A stretch of 43,653 nt of DNA. Source: Avisuccinivibrio sp964424565 (GTDB lineage: Bacteria; Pseudomonadota; Gammaproteobacteria; Enterobacterales; Succinivibrionaceae). The stretch covers positions 1 to 43,653 of the forward strand of contig CAYRIZ010000014.1 in NCBI GenBank assembly GCA_964424565.1. The letters are read 5' to 3'. The notes under the pieces were generated by a model. That model was given only the letters and a program-made list of their open reading frames with translations, was not told where the DNA came from and ran no database searches. The translations under genes were made by a program, and so were the position numbers. Shown here in pieces: positions 23,804 to 32,836 of the stretch (positions are counted from its first letter, which is position 1; each line of letters starts with the position of its first letter).

Positions 23804-24994
23804 GGAGGTCATCTGCATGCGGGACTGCCTTTCCTCCTGCAAATCCTGCATACTGACAAATTCATCCAGCGATCCGAGCAATTCCCGCCGCCAGCTGCGC
23901 TCCAGCCAGCCCTCCCGGCCTTCATAGCGGGCAGTATAAAATTCCTGTACACTCCGCCGCCCGCGCATCAGCTGCGGCATCAGGCCGGCTTCCTTAGCCT
24001 TCTGCTCGGCATAAACTTTCAGCCTGGAGGCATTTTCCACTATTCTGTTACTGGCCAGCAGGCGGCCGCCGTGGGCAAAATAATCCACCGGCAGCGGCAG
24101 ATCGTGGCGCACCGGCAGTCTTTCGGCCTCGGCAATCCAGCGCAGGACCTGCTTGCCATAATCGCGGACAGCTCCCCATTTCACCCCGCAGTCTGCCAGC
24201 GCGCCGGCATAGCGGGGCCGGCGGCGGGCCAGTTCACACAGGGCCCGGCTGGTAATGATGAGGTTGGCCGAGACATCGTGTTCGCGGGCAAAGTGCAGGC
24301 GTTTGGCACATATATACTGCAGTACGGTCAGATCGGCATCACACAGGCAGCCGGCGGTTTTGACATGGCGGTAACACAGCTCAGGATCTTCCTCCAGGGC
24401 GTTTACTGCCTGCATCTCCTCCATATCCAGGGCAAACCAGCGGCGCAGCCGCTCATCCAAAGCAGCATACAGACTGGTATAGATCTGCGGCAGATAAGCC
24501 ACATCCAATGAGGCATATTCCAGCTGAGAATCGGTTAAGGGACGCTGCAGCCAGTCCGACATGGTTTCGCTTTTTTCCAGCTCTACCCCGCAGAATTCAT
24601 GCACCAGCATACTAAGCCCCCTGCCGTGGCTGTGCCCGGCAAAGGCGGCCAGCTGCTGCAAATCCACAAAAGACCGGGGCCGGAGATCAGCGCTGCCCAG
24701 AGAAGCGGCATACTGAAACAAAATCTGCAGATCTTCCACCGCCGCAAAGGCCAGGGTGGGACAGTTCACCTGCAGCAGCGCCGGCAGCACCTCGCGCAGG
24801 GTGCAGCTTAAGGGATCTATAAGATAAATGTCATCATCTTTGATGCCCACCTGCAGCAGGCCCAGCCGGGGATAATATTCCCGGATGCGGACAAATTCTG
24901 TATCTATACTGATCAGGCTGTCAGCCTGCAGGGAGCGCAGTTTTACGGCCAGCGCCGCGGCGGCGCTGTCGTCTGCAATCAAGGTGTAGTGCAT
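23789..24994 (-). CDS. rnd: Ribonuclease D
   Basis: 3'-5' exoribonuclease involved in tRNA 3'-end trimming, 401 aa (E. coli 375). The DEDDy nuclease domain shows IDTEF (Asp and Glu), a mid-domain EDLQIL Asp, and YASLDVAYL with the catalytic Tyr-x3-Asp. The C-terminal half carries HRDC-type helices (AREHDVSANLIITSRALCELAR about 245-270). The ATG at 24994 follows the fadD stop by two bases; the fadD-rnd order is also found in E. coli. The last 15 bases overlap the convergent 23108 gene. Confidence 0.93.
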   Translation of the reverse strand: MHYTLIADDSAAAALAVKLRSLQADSLISIDTEFVRIREYYPRLGLLQVGIKDDDIYLIDPLSCTLREVLPALLQVNCPTLAFAAVEDLQILFQYAASLGSADLRPRSFVDLQQLAAFAGHSHGRGLSMLVHEFCGVELEKSETMSDWLQRPLTDSQLEYASLDVAYLPQIYTSLYAALDERLRRWFALDMEEMQAVNALEEDPELCYRHVKTAGCLCDADLTVLQYICAKRLHFAREHDVSANLIITSRALCELARRRPRYAGALADCGVKWGAVRDYGKQVLRWIAEAERLPVRHDLPLPVDYFAHGGRLLASNRIVENASRLKVYAEQKAKEAGLMPQLMRGRRSVQEFYTARYEGREGWLERSWRRELLGSLDEFVSMQDLQEERQSRMQMTSSLPL

Positions 24995-24996
24995 AA

Positions 24997-26706
24997 TTAG
25001 TGTGTGTCAGCTGTCTGTGTGCCGGCAGCCTGCTCTCTTAAATGCCGGCGGAGCACTTTGCCTATGGATGATTTGGGCAGGGCATCGACAAATTCTATAT
25101 AGTGCGGAATTTTGTAGGGGGTGAGGTAGCCGCGGCAGAAGGCACGCAATTCCTCCTCCGTCAGCGAGTGATCCTTTTTCACGGCAATCAGCTTGATGGC
25201 CTCACCGGTCTGCTCATCCGGCACCCCGATCACGGCACATTCACTGACCCGGTCAAAGCGGCTGACCACGTCCTCAATTTCGCTGGGGAAGACATTAAAG
25301 CCGGAGACCAGGATCATATCCTTGAGGCGATCGATGATCTTGATGTAGCCGTCCTGCATCCACACTGCTATATCGCCGGTGCGCACATAGCCGTCATGCA
25401 TGACCCTGGCTGTGCCCTTTTCATTGTGATAGTAGCCCTGCATCACCTGCGGACCCTTGAACTCCAGCTCACCCGGAGTTTCCAGATCCCAGATCTCATT
25501 GCCCTGCTCATCTACTATGCGGGCCAGCGTGGAGGGTACGGGAATACCTATGGTGCCATTGAAGGTCTTGGCTGTGGGCGGATTGACGCAGCACAGAGGC
25601 GAGCATTCGGTAAGACCGTAGCCCTCGAGAATATGCACCCCCGTCTCCTTGAAGAAACGCTCCTCCACTCCGCTCTGCACGGCCGCGCCGCCGCCCACAG
25701 CCAGGCGCAGGAGCGGGAATTTGAGCTCCCTGAATACCCCGTGGTTGAGCATGGCATTAAACAGGGTATTGACGCCGGTCATGGCCGTGAGCTCATCCTG
25801 ATGACTGCGCAGCTGTTTGATAAAGGCGGTCATGTTGCGCGGATCGGTGATGAGCAGATTGGTGCCGCCGACGGCAAAAAAGAGCATCAGGTTAATGGTA
25901 TTGGCAAAGATGTGATAGAGCGGAATGGCGGTAAGCACCATCTCCTCGCCCTTTTTGATGATTTGCCCGTACATGCCCAGCGCCTGCGAGATATTGGCCA
26001 GGATATTGCCGTGGGAGAGCATGGCTCCCTTGGCAGTGCCGGTGGTACCGCCGGTGTACTGCAGATAGGCAATATCGGAGGGTTTGACCATTACCGGCAT
26101 GAAGTGCTCCTGCGCGCCGCGGCGCAGAGCCTGCCTGAAGGTCACCGCCCCGGGCATAAAGTAGGAGGGCACCATCTTGTGGATGAAGCGTACCGCAAAA
26201 TTGACCAGATGGCCGCGGATGAAGCCGAAACCGTCACCCACCGAGGTGATGATGATGTGCTTGATCTGGGTGGAGGCAATGATCTTCTGCAGATTAAAGG
26301 CAAAATTGGCTATGGCCACTATGGCTGTGGCTCCGCTGTCCTGCAGCTGCTGCTGCAGCTCGCGCGGCGTATACAGCGGGTTGACATTGACCACGATCAG
26401 GCCGGCCTTGAGGGCGCCGAAGACAGCCACGGGATACTGCAGCAAATTGGGCAGCATCACCGCCAGCTTGTCGCCTTTTTTCAGCTGCCACTCATGCTGC
26501 AGGAAGGAGGCAAAGTCCTCGGCTTCCTTGACCACCTGCTTGAAGGACATGGAGCCGAACATGTTGATAAAGGCCGTGCGCTCATTGTAGCGCTCGCCGC
26601 TGTAATCAATCATGTCCCCCAGATTGGCAAAAGGGAAGGGATCTACAGTATCAGGAACTCCTTCCGGATATGACTTCAGCCATGGTTTCCTTTCTTCTGT
26701 ACTCAT
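24997..26706 (-). CDS. fadD: Long-chain fatty-acid CoA ligase FadD
   Basis: Activates long-chain fatty acids to acyl-CoA on the inner face of the membrane, 569 aa (E. coli 561). The AMP-binding P-loop YTGGTTGTAKGAMLSH (about 225-240), EGYGLTECSP, YVRTGDIAVW, the FACS-type segment DRLKDMILVSGFNVFPSEIED and the C-terminal lysine motif GKVLRR are all present. AAGGAAGGGGAG ends about 6 bases before the ATG. serC ends 38 bases upstream on the same strand, rnd starts two bases downstream. The fadD-rnd order plus the FACS motif favour FadD over a generic AMP ligase. Confidence 0.93.
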   Translation of the reverse strand: MSTEERKPWLKSYPEGVPDTVDPFPFANLGDMIDYSGERYNERTAFINMFGSMSFKQVVKEAEDFASFLQHEWQLKKGDKLAVMLPNLLQYPVAVFGALKAGLIVVNVNPLYTPRELQQQLQDSGATAIVAIANFAFNLQKIIASTQIKHIIITSVGDGFGFIRGHLVNFAVRFIHKMVPSYFMPGAVTFRQALRRGAQEHFMPVMVKPSDIAYLQYTGGTTGTAKGAMLSHGNILANISQALGMYGQIIKKGEEMVLTAIPLYHIFANTINLMLFFAVGGTNLLITDPRNMTAFIKQLRSHQDELTAMTGVNTLFNAMLNHGVFRELKFPLLRLAVGGGAAVQSGVEERFFKETGVHILEGYGLTECSPLCCVNPPTAKTFNGTIGIPVPSTLARIVDEQGNEIWDLETPGELEFKGPQVMQGYYHNEKGTARVMHDGYVRTGDIAVWMQDGYIKIIDRLKDMILVSGFNVFPSEIEDVVSRFDRVSECAVIGVPDEQTGEAIKLIAVKKDHSLTEEELRAFCRGYLTPYKIPHYIEFVDALPKSSIGKVLRRHLREQAAGTQTADTH

Positions 26707-26744
26707 TGCTCTCTCCCCTTCCTTATGTTTAAGCTCAGGTTTTA

Positions 26745-27830
26745 CTAATGTGCCGCGGCAAAACGCTTGAGGAAGTCAACCAGCACTTCAACGCCTTCCA
26801 GCGGCATGGCGTTGTACAGGCTAGCTCTCATGCCTCCCAGGACCTTATGTCCCTTCAGGCCGATCAAATGCTCAGCTTTGGCTGCTTCCAAAAATTCAGC
26901 ATTGAGGCTTTCGTCTTTGAGGGTAAAGACGCAGTTGACGCGGGAGCGGCTGTCCGGCGCAATGACACAGGCATAAAACGGGCACTGATCGATAAAGTTG
27001 TAGAACAGTTCAGCTTTGGCCTTATTGCGCTTTTCAAGCTCAGCTGTACCACCTAAGTCTTTAATCCACTTGAAAGCCAGGCCCGCCATGTACCATGAAA
27101 AGGTGCAGGGGGTGTTGTACATGGAATCATATTGGCTCAGGACAGTCCAATCAAGCACGGAAGGGCAATATTGGCGGCTGTGTCCCAATAAATCGCGCCG
27201 CACTATGGTAACAGTCAGACCGGCCGGGCCTACATTCTTTTGCGCACCAAAAATGATCGCCCCGAAACGGCTGACATCAATGCGCCTGGTCAGAATATTG
27301 GAGGACATGTCCACTACCAGGGGGACATCTCCCGTATCCGGCAGCTCATGCATTTCAATGCCATTGACTGTTTCATTGAGGCAGGCATAGGCATAGGAAG
27401 CACCCGGGGTGACCTGCATCTGCGAATAATCGAGGTGATACAGGCCGTCCTCGTCCTGCCTGACGCACTCATGCAGCACGGCCTTGCCGAAGCGCTCGGA
27501 GCATTCCTTCCAGGCGCAGCGGGACCAGTGGCCGGTGACAAAATAATCGGCAAAACCGTCCTCAGGCAGAATATTGAGGGGCACGGCGGCAAACTGACCG
27601 CGGCCGCCGCCCTGCTCAAAGAGCACGGCATAATTGTCGGGGATGTCCATGAGTTCGCGCAGCAGGGCTTCCGCTTCCTGGGCTACCTTGATGTATTCAG
27701 CCGAGCGGTGGGACATTTCCACTATGCCTATGCCGGTGCCGGCAAAATCGCAGAACTCGCTTTGAGCCTGTGCCATCACTGCAGGCGGGATCATGCTCGG
27801 GCCTGCATTGTAATTCCATACCTTGGGCAT
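26745..27830 (-). CDS. serC: Phosphoserine aminotransferase SerC
   Basis: PLP enzyme converting 3-phosphohydroxypyruvate to phosphoserine, also used in vitamin B6 synthesis; 361 aa. The start MPKVWNYNAGPSMIP, EMSHRSAEY, GGGRGQFAAVPLN and the PLP lysine in FGAQKNVGPAGL (about 195) are typical, and GGMRASLYNAMP lies near the C-terminus. The ATG at 27828-27830 is chosen because GGAGGA lies 9 bases upstream inside the end of gyrA; the frame continues farther upstream, overlapping gyrA. One base separates it from the gyrA stop codon. The gyrA-serC order occurs in several gammaproteobacteria. Confidence 0.95.
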   Translation of the reverse strand: MPKVWNYNAGPSMIPPAVMAQAQSEFCDFAGTGIGIVEMSHRSAEYIKVAQEAEALLRELMDIPDNYAVLFEQGGGRGQFAAVPLNILPEDGFADYFVTGHWSRCAWKECSERFGKAVLHECVRQDEDGLYHLDYSQMQVTPGASYAYACLNETVNGIEMHELPDTGDVPLVVDMSSNILTRRIDVSRFGAIIFGAQKNVGPAGLTVTIVRRDLLGHSRQYCPSVLDWTVLSQYDSMYNTPCTFSWYMAGLAFKWIKDLGGTAELEKRNKAKAELFYNFIDQCPFYACVIAPDSRSRVNCVFTLKDESLNAEFLEAAKAEHLIGLKGHKVLGGMRASLYNAMPLEGVEVLVDFLKRFAAAH

Positions 27831-27831
27831 T

Positions 27832-30762
27832 TTACTGTTCCTCCGGAGATTGTGCCCGGGCAGCTGCAGCATCATCAGCCGCACTGCCCTTCTGTGCTGA
27901 ACCGTCAGTCTCGTCCGGGGCAGCTGCCGCTTCTCCTGTCAGAGCCTTCAGGCTGTCAAAATCACGGGCCATCAGATGTTCTATGGCCTTCTTGTCTGCG
28001 GCGCGCCCCTGGGCGGCCAGATTGGAAGCCTTGACTGCATCCTCGGATATGGCTTCCACGGCTATCACGCTCTCGCCTTCATAAGGACGCATCAATATAA
28101 AGCCGCCGGCAGTACGGGAGGCGGTGGGAATACTGGAGACCTTGGTGCGGATCAGCTGACCCTGATCGGTGATCAGCATATAGTCTGCATTGTCATCCAC
28201 CAGCACTGCTCCTATGGTGGCGCCGTTGCGATCGGCCTGGCCTATGGCCTTGATGCCCATGCCGCCGCGGTTGCGCAGCGTGAAATCGGCCAGCTGCATC
28301 TTCTTGCCGTAGCCGTTGGCGGTGGCAATCAGGCACAGGGCATCCCGGCACTGATCAGCCGACACCACGATCAGGGAGACCACGCGGGCTCCCGGGCGCA
28401 GCTTCATGCCGCGGATAAAGCCTGAGCCGCGGCTGGACGGCCTGATGCCGCTGCCAAAATGCCGGTCATGGACGGCAGAGCCGGCTTCTTCTCCCTCGGC
28501 GCTGCCCTCATCGGCCGGCTCCTCGTCGGCTTCAGCGCTGCCGCTGTAGTATTCGCAGAAATGCAGGGCCATGTTGTCAGAGGTGAAGAGGAAGACATCA
28601 TCATCGCCTGAGGAGATCTGGGCGCCTATGAGCTCATCGCCTTCCCGCAGCACGCAGCAGTTGATGCCCTGATCGTTGGAGCGCTTCACCAGCCCCTTGA
28701 AGGCCGACAGCGGGACTTTTTTGACAAAGCCCCCGGCGGTGGCCATCAGCACATAATGCTCATCGTCAAACTCGGCATTGGCCAGCAGCGCGGAAATCTT
28801 TTCCCCTTCCTCGATCCTGAAGATATTCTGTATGGGGCGGCCGCGCCAGCTGCGGTTGTCCGAGGTGGGCAGATCATAAACCGTGGCGGAGAACACCCGG
28901 CCGCGCGAGGTAAAGCACAGCAGAGTGTCGTGGGTATTGGCCGAGACTATTCTGGAGATATGATCCTCATCCTTGAGCTTGGCAGCCAGCACGCCCTTGC
29001 CGCCACGGCCGTGGCTGACATAGGAAGCCAGATCCTGATACTTGATGTAGCCTTCCCGCGACAGCGTGATCACCACATCCTGACGGGCAATCAGATCGGC
29101 CTTGCTCATGCGCGCATAATCCATGATGAAGTCGGTGCGGCGGGGGCTGCCGTACTGGGCTTTGACCTCCTGCAGCTCGGCGCGGATCACTTCCTTCATG
29201 CGCTCGGCATTGTTCAGGATATCCAAATAGCCGCGGATGTTGGTTACCAGCTCCTGATAGTCGGCCTGAATTTCCTCGCCGGCCAGATGGGTCAGGCGGG
29301 AAAGCTGCAGCGCCAATATGGCCCGGGCCTGCATTTCCGAGAGGAAATAGCTGCCGTCATGCAGGCCGCACTGTGGATCTATGCCTGCAGGCAGGCACAA
29401 ATTGCTGCCTTTTTCATCGCGGGCAATCAAAGCTGCGATCTGCGAGCCGTTCCAGGGCTCACGCAGCAGCTTCTCTCTGGCATCATCAGGTCCTGAGGCA
29501 TGGGTAATGAGATCTATGACGCGGCTGATATTGGCCTTGGCCACAATAAAGCCTTCATCTATAAAGGCTTTGCGCCTGTCCTGACGCAGCAGATAAACCG
29601 TGCGGCGGGTCACCACTTCCCGCCTGAAGGACACAAACTCCGAGAGGATCTCCTTTAAGGAGAGCAGGCGCGGCTTATTGTGCACCAGCGCAATCATATT
29701 GAAGGAGAAGGAGGTCTGCAGCGGGGTGCTGTCAAAGAGATTGTTGAGCACCGCTTCTTCATAGGCGTCGCGCTTTAAGTCTATGGCTATGCGCACCTGA
29801 TTGGTCTTGTCTGAGAGATCGTTGACCTCGGCTATGCCTTCTATCTTCTTGTCGCGCACCAGCTCGGCTATCTGCCGGACTATATTGCTCTTGTTTTCCT
29901 GATAGGGGATTTCATCCACATAAATGGTCCGGCGCCCGGATTTGTCCGTTTCGGTGTGGGTGCGGGCCCGCATGATGCAGCGGCCGCGGCCGGTGGCATA
30001 GGCTTCACGTATACCGGCACTGCCCACTATATAGCCGCCGGTGGGGAAATCCGGCCCGGGGATAAAGCGCATCAGCTCGTCCACCGTCAGCTTGGGATTG
30101 TCCAGCAGGGCCAGGGCACCGTCTATGACTTCGTTTAAATTATGCGGCGGAATATTGGTGGCCATGCCCACGGCAATACCGGAAGAGCCGTTGACCAGCA
30201 GATTGGGGAAGCGGGTGGGCAGCACCTCGGGGATCTGCTCATTGCCGTCATAGTTGGGATAGGTATCGACTGTTTCCTTGTCGATATCCATCAGCATGGC
30301 TTCGGCAATTCTGGTCATCTTGACTTCGGTATAACGCATGGCGGCGGCGCCGTCACCGTCGATATTGCCGAAATTGCCCTGGCCGAAAATCAGGGGCTCG
30401 CGCATGGAGAACCACTGGGCCATGCGCACTATGGTGTCATAGACGGCGGCATCGCCATGCGGATGGAAACGACCGATCACATCGCCCACTACACGGGCTG
30501 ATTTCTTGGTCTGACCGTGGCTCCAGATCTTCAGATCGTACATGTCATACAGCACGCGGCGGTGTACCGGCTTCAGGCCGTCACGCACATCAGGCAGCGC
30601 GCGGTCAACAATTACCGACATGGCGTAGTCGATAAATGATTTTTTGAGTTCATCCTCGAGCTTGACAGTAGTGACATTGTCAGTCGTTACGCTCTGGGCG
30701 GCGGTCTGCGGATCTGCGCTGTCAGGCTGCTGTATGCTCTCATCCTTGGTCTCATCAACCAT
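27832..30762 (-). CDS. gyrA: DNA gyrase subunit A
   Basis: Breakage-reunion subunit of DNA gyrase, 976 aa (E. coli 875). The catalytic Tyr is 144 in AMRYTEV. The GyrA box is HGRGGKGV (about 581-587) and marks a true gyrase rather than ParC. Extra length comes from an N-terminal extension of about 22 residues, an acidic Gly/Ser-rich insert in the C-terminal pinwheel (about 740-780), and a longer tail. In the quinolone region HPHGDAAVYD, Ala105 stands where E. coli has Ser83, while Asp109 (Asp87) is kept. A sigma70-like promoter lies 73-101 bases upstream. serC follows after one base. Confidence 0.97.
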   Translation of the reverse strand: MVDETKDESIQQPDSADPQTAAQSVTTDNVTTVKLEDELKKSFIDYAMSVIVDRALPDVRDGLKPVHRRVLYDMYDLKIWSHGQTKKSARVVGDVIGRFHPHGDAAVYDTIVRMAQWFSMREPLIFGQGNFGNIDGDGAAAMRYTEVKMTRIAEAMLMDIDKETVDTYPNYDGNEQIPEVLPTRFPNLLVNGSSGIAVGMATNIPPHNLNEVIDGALALLDNPKLTVDELMRFIPGPDFPTGGYIVGSAGIREAYATGRGRCIMRARTHTETDKSGRRTIYVDEIPYQENKSNIVRQIAELVRDKKIEGIAEVNDLSDKTNQVRIAIDLKRDAYEEAVLNNLFDSTPLQTSFSFNMIALVHNKPRLLSLKEILSEFVSFRREVVTRRTVYLLRQDRRKAFIDEGFIVAKANISRVIDLITHASGPDDAREKLLREPWNGSQIAALIARDEKGSNLCLPAGIDPQCGLHDGSYFLSEMQARAILALQLSRLTHLAGEEIQADYQELVTNIRGYLDILNNAERMKEVIRAELQEVKAQYGSPRRTDFIMDYARMSKADLIARQDVVITLSREGYIKYQDLASYVSHGRGGKGVLAAKLKDEDHISRIVSANTHDTLLCFTSRGRVFSATVYDLPTSDNRSWRGRPIQNIFRIEEGEKISALLANAEFDDEHYVLMATAGGFVKKVPLSAFKGLVKRSNDQGINCCVLREGDELIGAQISSGDDDVFLFTSDNMALHFCEYYSGSAEADEEPADEGSAEGEEAGSAVHDRHFGSGIRPSSRGSGFIRGMKLRPGARVVSLIVVSADQCRDALCLIATANGYGKKMQLADFTLRNRGGMGIKAIGQADRNGATIGAVLVDDNADYMLITDQGQLIRTKVSSIPTASRTAGGFILMRPYEGESVIAVEAISEDAVKASNLAAQGRAADKKAIEHLMARDFDSLKALTGEAAAAPDETDGSAQKGSAADDAAAARAQSPEEQ

Positions 30763-31137
30763 TTATTTTTACCTTAAAAAACAATGAATTTTCCAAGCTT
30801 AAAGCGCAAAAAATTCTAAAAAATTAACCTGCCTATTCTAACATCTGACCACTTTTTTAGCAATTTTCCGCCCTCCGCCGCAGGCCCCGGAGCCCCGCCC
30901 GGCAGTGCTGCCGCATCATCTCCAGAACACTTCCGCCGGACGGAGCTGCGGCGGCTTATTTTGACCTTAAGGCGGCGGCAAAAGTGACCGGCAGAGGCTG
31001 GACTTTGTGGCATAATAACTGCGCCCTGCGCACACCGGCCCCTGCAGAGAGCGGGTTCAGCCACCACAGCCCGGCCGGAGGTAAACCTTTCCCACAGCAG
31101 TATTCCCTGCCCTATGCCATTGGAGATAGAAAACAGT
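30763..31137. other. Divergent intergenic region gyrA / rdgC
   Basis: 375 bases without a supported gene. The left half is AT-rich and carries the gyrA promoter. The right half is GC-rich with short CCGCCG/CGGCGG inverted arms; a CATAAT (31011-31016 area) is a possible -10 for rdgC without a good -35. Confidence 0.5.
30835..30863 (-). promoter_or_regulatory. Promoter of the gyrA-serC-fadD-rnd cluster
   Basis: On the minus strand, TTGCTA (30858-30863, 4/6) and TAGAAT (30835-30840, 5/6) are 17 bases apart, within AT-rich DNA 73 bases before the gyrA ATG. Confidence 0.65.
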
Positions 31138-32058
31138 ATGTGGTTTAAAAATGCACAAATTTACAGCCTGCAGCTGACCGGAGAACAAAAGACCATTCTG
31201 CGTGATGACAGCAAATTGGAAGCCCTGCTGCAGTCCCGGCCCTTCCGTCACTGCCAGGCCCAGGAACTCTCTGCCATAGGCTTTGCGCCTCTGTTCGGCC
31301 GTGCCGCTCCGGCCATGAGTTTTTCCACCGGTCCCCATCATTTCATGCGGCTGATTGAAGAAAGCAAGCTGCTGCCCTCCTCGGTGATCCGCCAGGTACT
31401 GGACGAGGAAATAGAGCAGAAGCAGGCCGATCTCGGACGCGAGCTGCAGAAAAACGAAATCAAAACCCTAAAAACAGCCGTGACCGCCAAACTGCTGGAG
31501 CAGGCTTTTTCCTGCCAGCGGGAAATGCTGGTCTACATCAACAGCGACAAGAATTTTGCCGTGGTCTCTGTGTCCTCAGCCAAGCGGGCCGAACAGGCCA
31601 TAGCCATGCTGCGCGAGGTCTTTTACGGCTCCTTTAAGGCCCGTCCCTATCAGCCGCGCTGCCCGGTGCAGGATCGCATGACTTCCTGGATCAAAGATCA
31701 GCTGCTGCCTGAAGACATATCCTTAGGCACCGACGCCACCTTAAAGAGCAATGACGATACCGGAGCTACCGTCAGGGTCTCCCGCGATGATCTGCAGTCT
31801 GAGGAAATTCAGGCCCACATCAGTGCCGGCAAGGTGATCACCGAAATTCAGCTGCTCTTCCGCAATGATGTCAGCTTTGTGCTGACGGCCGATCTGGTCT
31901 TAAAGCGCGTGCGCCCGGAAGATCAGTATATGGAGCAGACCCTGCCCGACAGCGCTGAAGATCCTGTGCTCGACGCCCAGGCCCTGCTGATCATGCAGGC
32001 GGAGATTTTTGAAAATGTAGTGGCTGCCTTAGTCAAGATTTTCGACTGCGACGCCTGA
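31138..32058 (+). CDS. rdgC: Recombination-associated protein RdgC
   Basis: Ring-shaped DNA-binding protein that limits RecA-driven recombination; 306 aa (E. coli 303). The start MWFKNAQIYSLQL matches E. coli MLWFKNLMVYRL. LPSSVIRQVLDEEI, KNEIKTLKTAV and LLEQAFSCQREMLVYIN follow the E. coli order, and LQSEEIQAHISAGKVITEIQL is a strong block in the C-terminal third. The ATG at 31138 is chosen for this match, with GGAGA 11 bases upstream; an ATG at 31114 would add eight residues. The DNA methyltransferase gene begins two bases after the stop. Confidence 0.95.
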   Translation: MWFKNAQIYSLQLTGEQKTILRDDSKLEALLQSRPFRHCQAQELSAIGFAPLFGRAAPAMSFSTGPHHFMRLIEESKLLPSSVIRQVLDEEIEQKQADLGRELQKNEIKTLKTAVTAKLLEQAFSCQREMLVYINSDKNFAVVSVSSAKRAEQAIAMLREVFYGSFKARPYQPRCPVQDRMTSWIKDQLLPEDISLGTDATLKSNDDTGATVRVSRDDLQSEEIQAHISAGKVITEIQLLFRNDVSFVLTADLVLKRVRPEDQYMEQTLPDSAEDPVLDAQALLIMQAEIFENVVAALVKIFDCDA

Positions 32059-32060
32059 GC

Positions 32061-32777
32061 ATGCAGAACGTGACTGCCATCTCAGCAGATCTGCCGGATC
32101 CGGAGAATATTTTCTGCGATCCCGCAGATCTCTGCCTGCTCGACCGGCAGAACAACATGGACGGCATCGAGCTGCTGCGCAAAATCAGGAACGACATGCT
32201 CAAGGCAGTATTTTTCGATCCGCAGTACCGCGGGGTGCTGGACAAATTGTCCTACGGCAATGAAGGCGTAACCCGGGGCCGGGCCCGTTCCTCCCTGCCG
32301 CAGATGTCAGCGGACATAATCAGCCGCTTTTTGACTGAAATAGCCAGAGTACTGCGCCCCGGCGGCTATCTTTTTTTGTGGGTGGACAAGTTTCATCTGG
32401 TGGAGGGGGTGACCGCCTGGTTTGCCGATTTGCCCGCCCTGCAGCCGGTGGATTTGATCACCTGGGACAAGATGAAGCTGGGCATGGGCTACCGCACCAG
32501 ACGCCGGGCGGAATATCTGGTCATCCTGCAGAAGCAGCCGGTCAAGGCCAAAGCCACCTGGAAGGTGCACAACATCCCTGATGTCATCAGTGAAAAAGTC
32601 AGCAGAAACCACCCCCACTCCAAACCCATAGAGCTGCAGCAGCGCCTGATTGCCGCAGTGACCGAGGAAGGCGATATAGTAGCCGACCCGGCCGCCGGCG
32701 GCTTTTCCGTCATGACGGCAGCTCTTGGCATCAGACGCCATTTCATAGGCTGTGATGCTGTATACGGCGGGAAGTGA
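32061..32777 (+). CDS. Orphan N6-adenine/N4-cytosine DNA methyltransferase
   Basis: 238 aa, N6_N4_Mtase family (PF01555). The catalytic motif IV is DPQY (53-56), a variant of DPPY, preceded by KAVFF. RVLRPGGYLFLWVDKF is the strand-helix after motif IV. The SAM-binding motif I lies near the C-terminus as VADPAAGGFS (207-216), so the order IV...I points to a beta-class enzyme. The LPQMS and KPIELQQRLI blocks also fit. No restriction endonuclease is adjacent, so a solitary, possibly epigenetic, role is likely. It begins two bases after rdgC and ends overlapping the upstream extension of trhP. Confidence 0.87.
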   Translation: MQNVTAISADLPDPENIFCDPADLCLLDRQNNMDGIELLRKIRNDMLKAVFFDPQYRGVLDKLSYGNEGVTRGRARSSLPQMSADIISRFLTEIARVLRPGGYLFLWVDKFHLVEGVTAWFADLPALQPVDLITWDKMKLGMGYRTRRRAEYLVILQKQPVKAKATWKVHNIPDVISEKVSRNHPHSKPIELQQRLIAAVTEEGDIVADPAAGGFSVMTAALGIRRHFIGCDAVYGGK

Positions 32778-32836
32778 AAGGCAGCTTTCCGCCCCATCCT
32801 CCCAAAATAACCAGAGAAAAAGAACCCCTGATTTAC

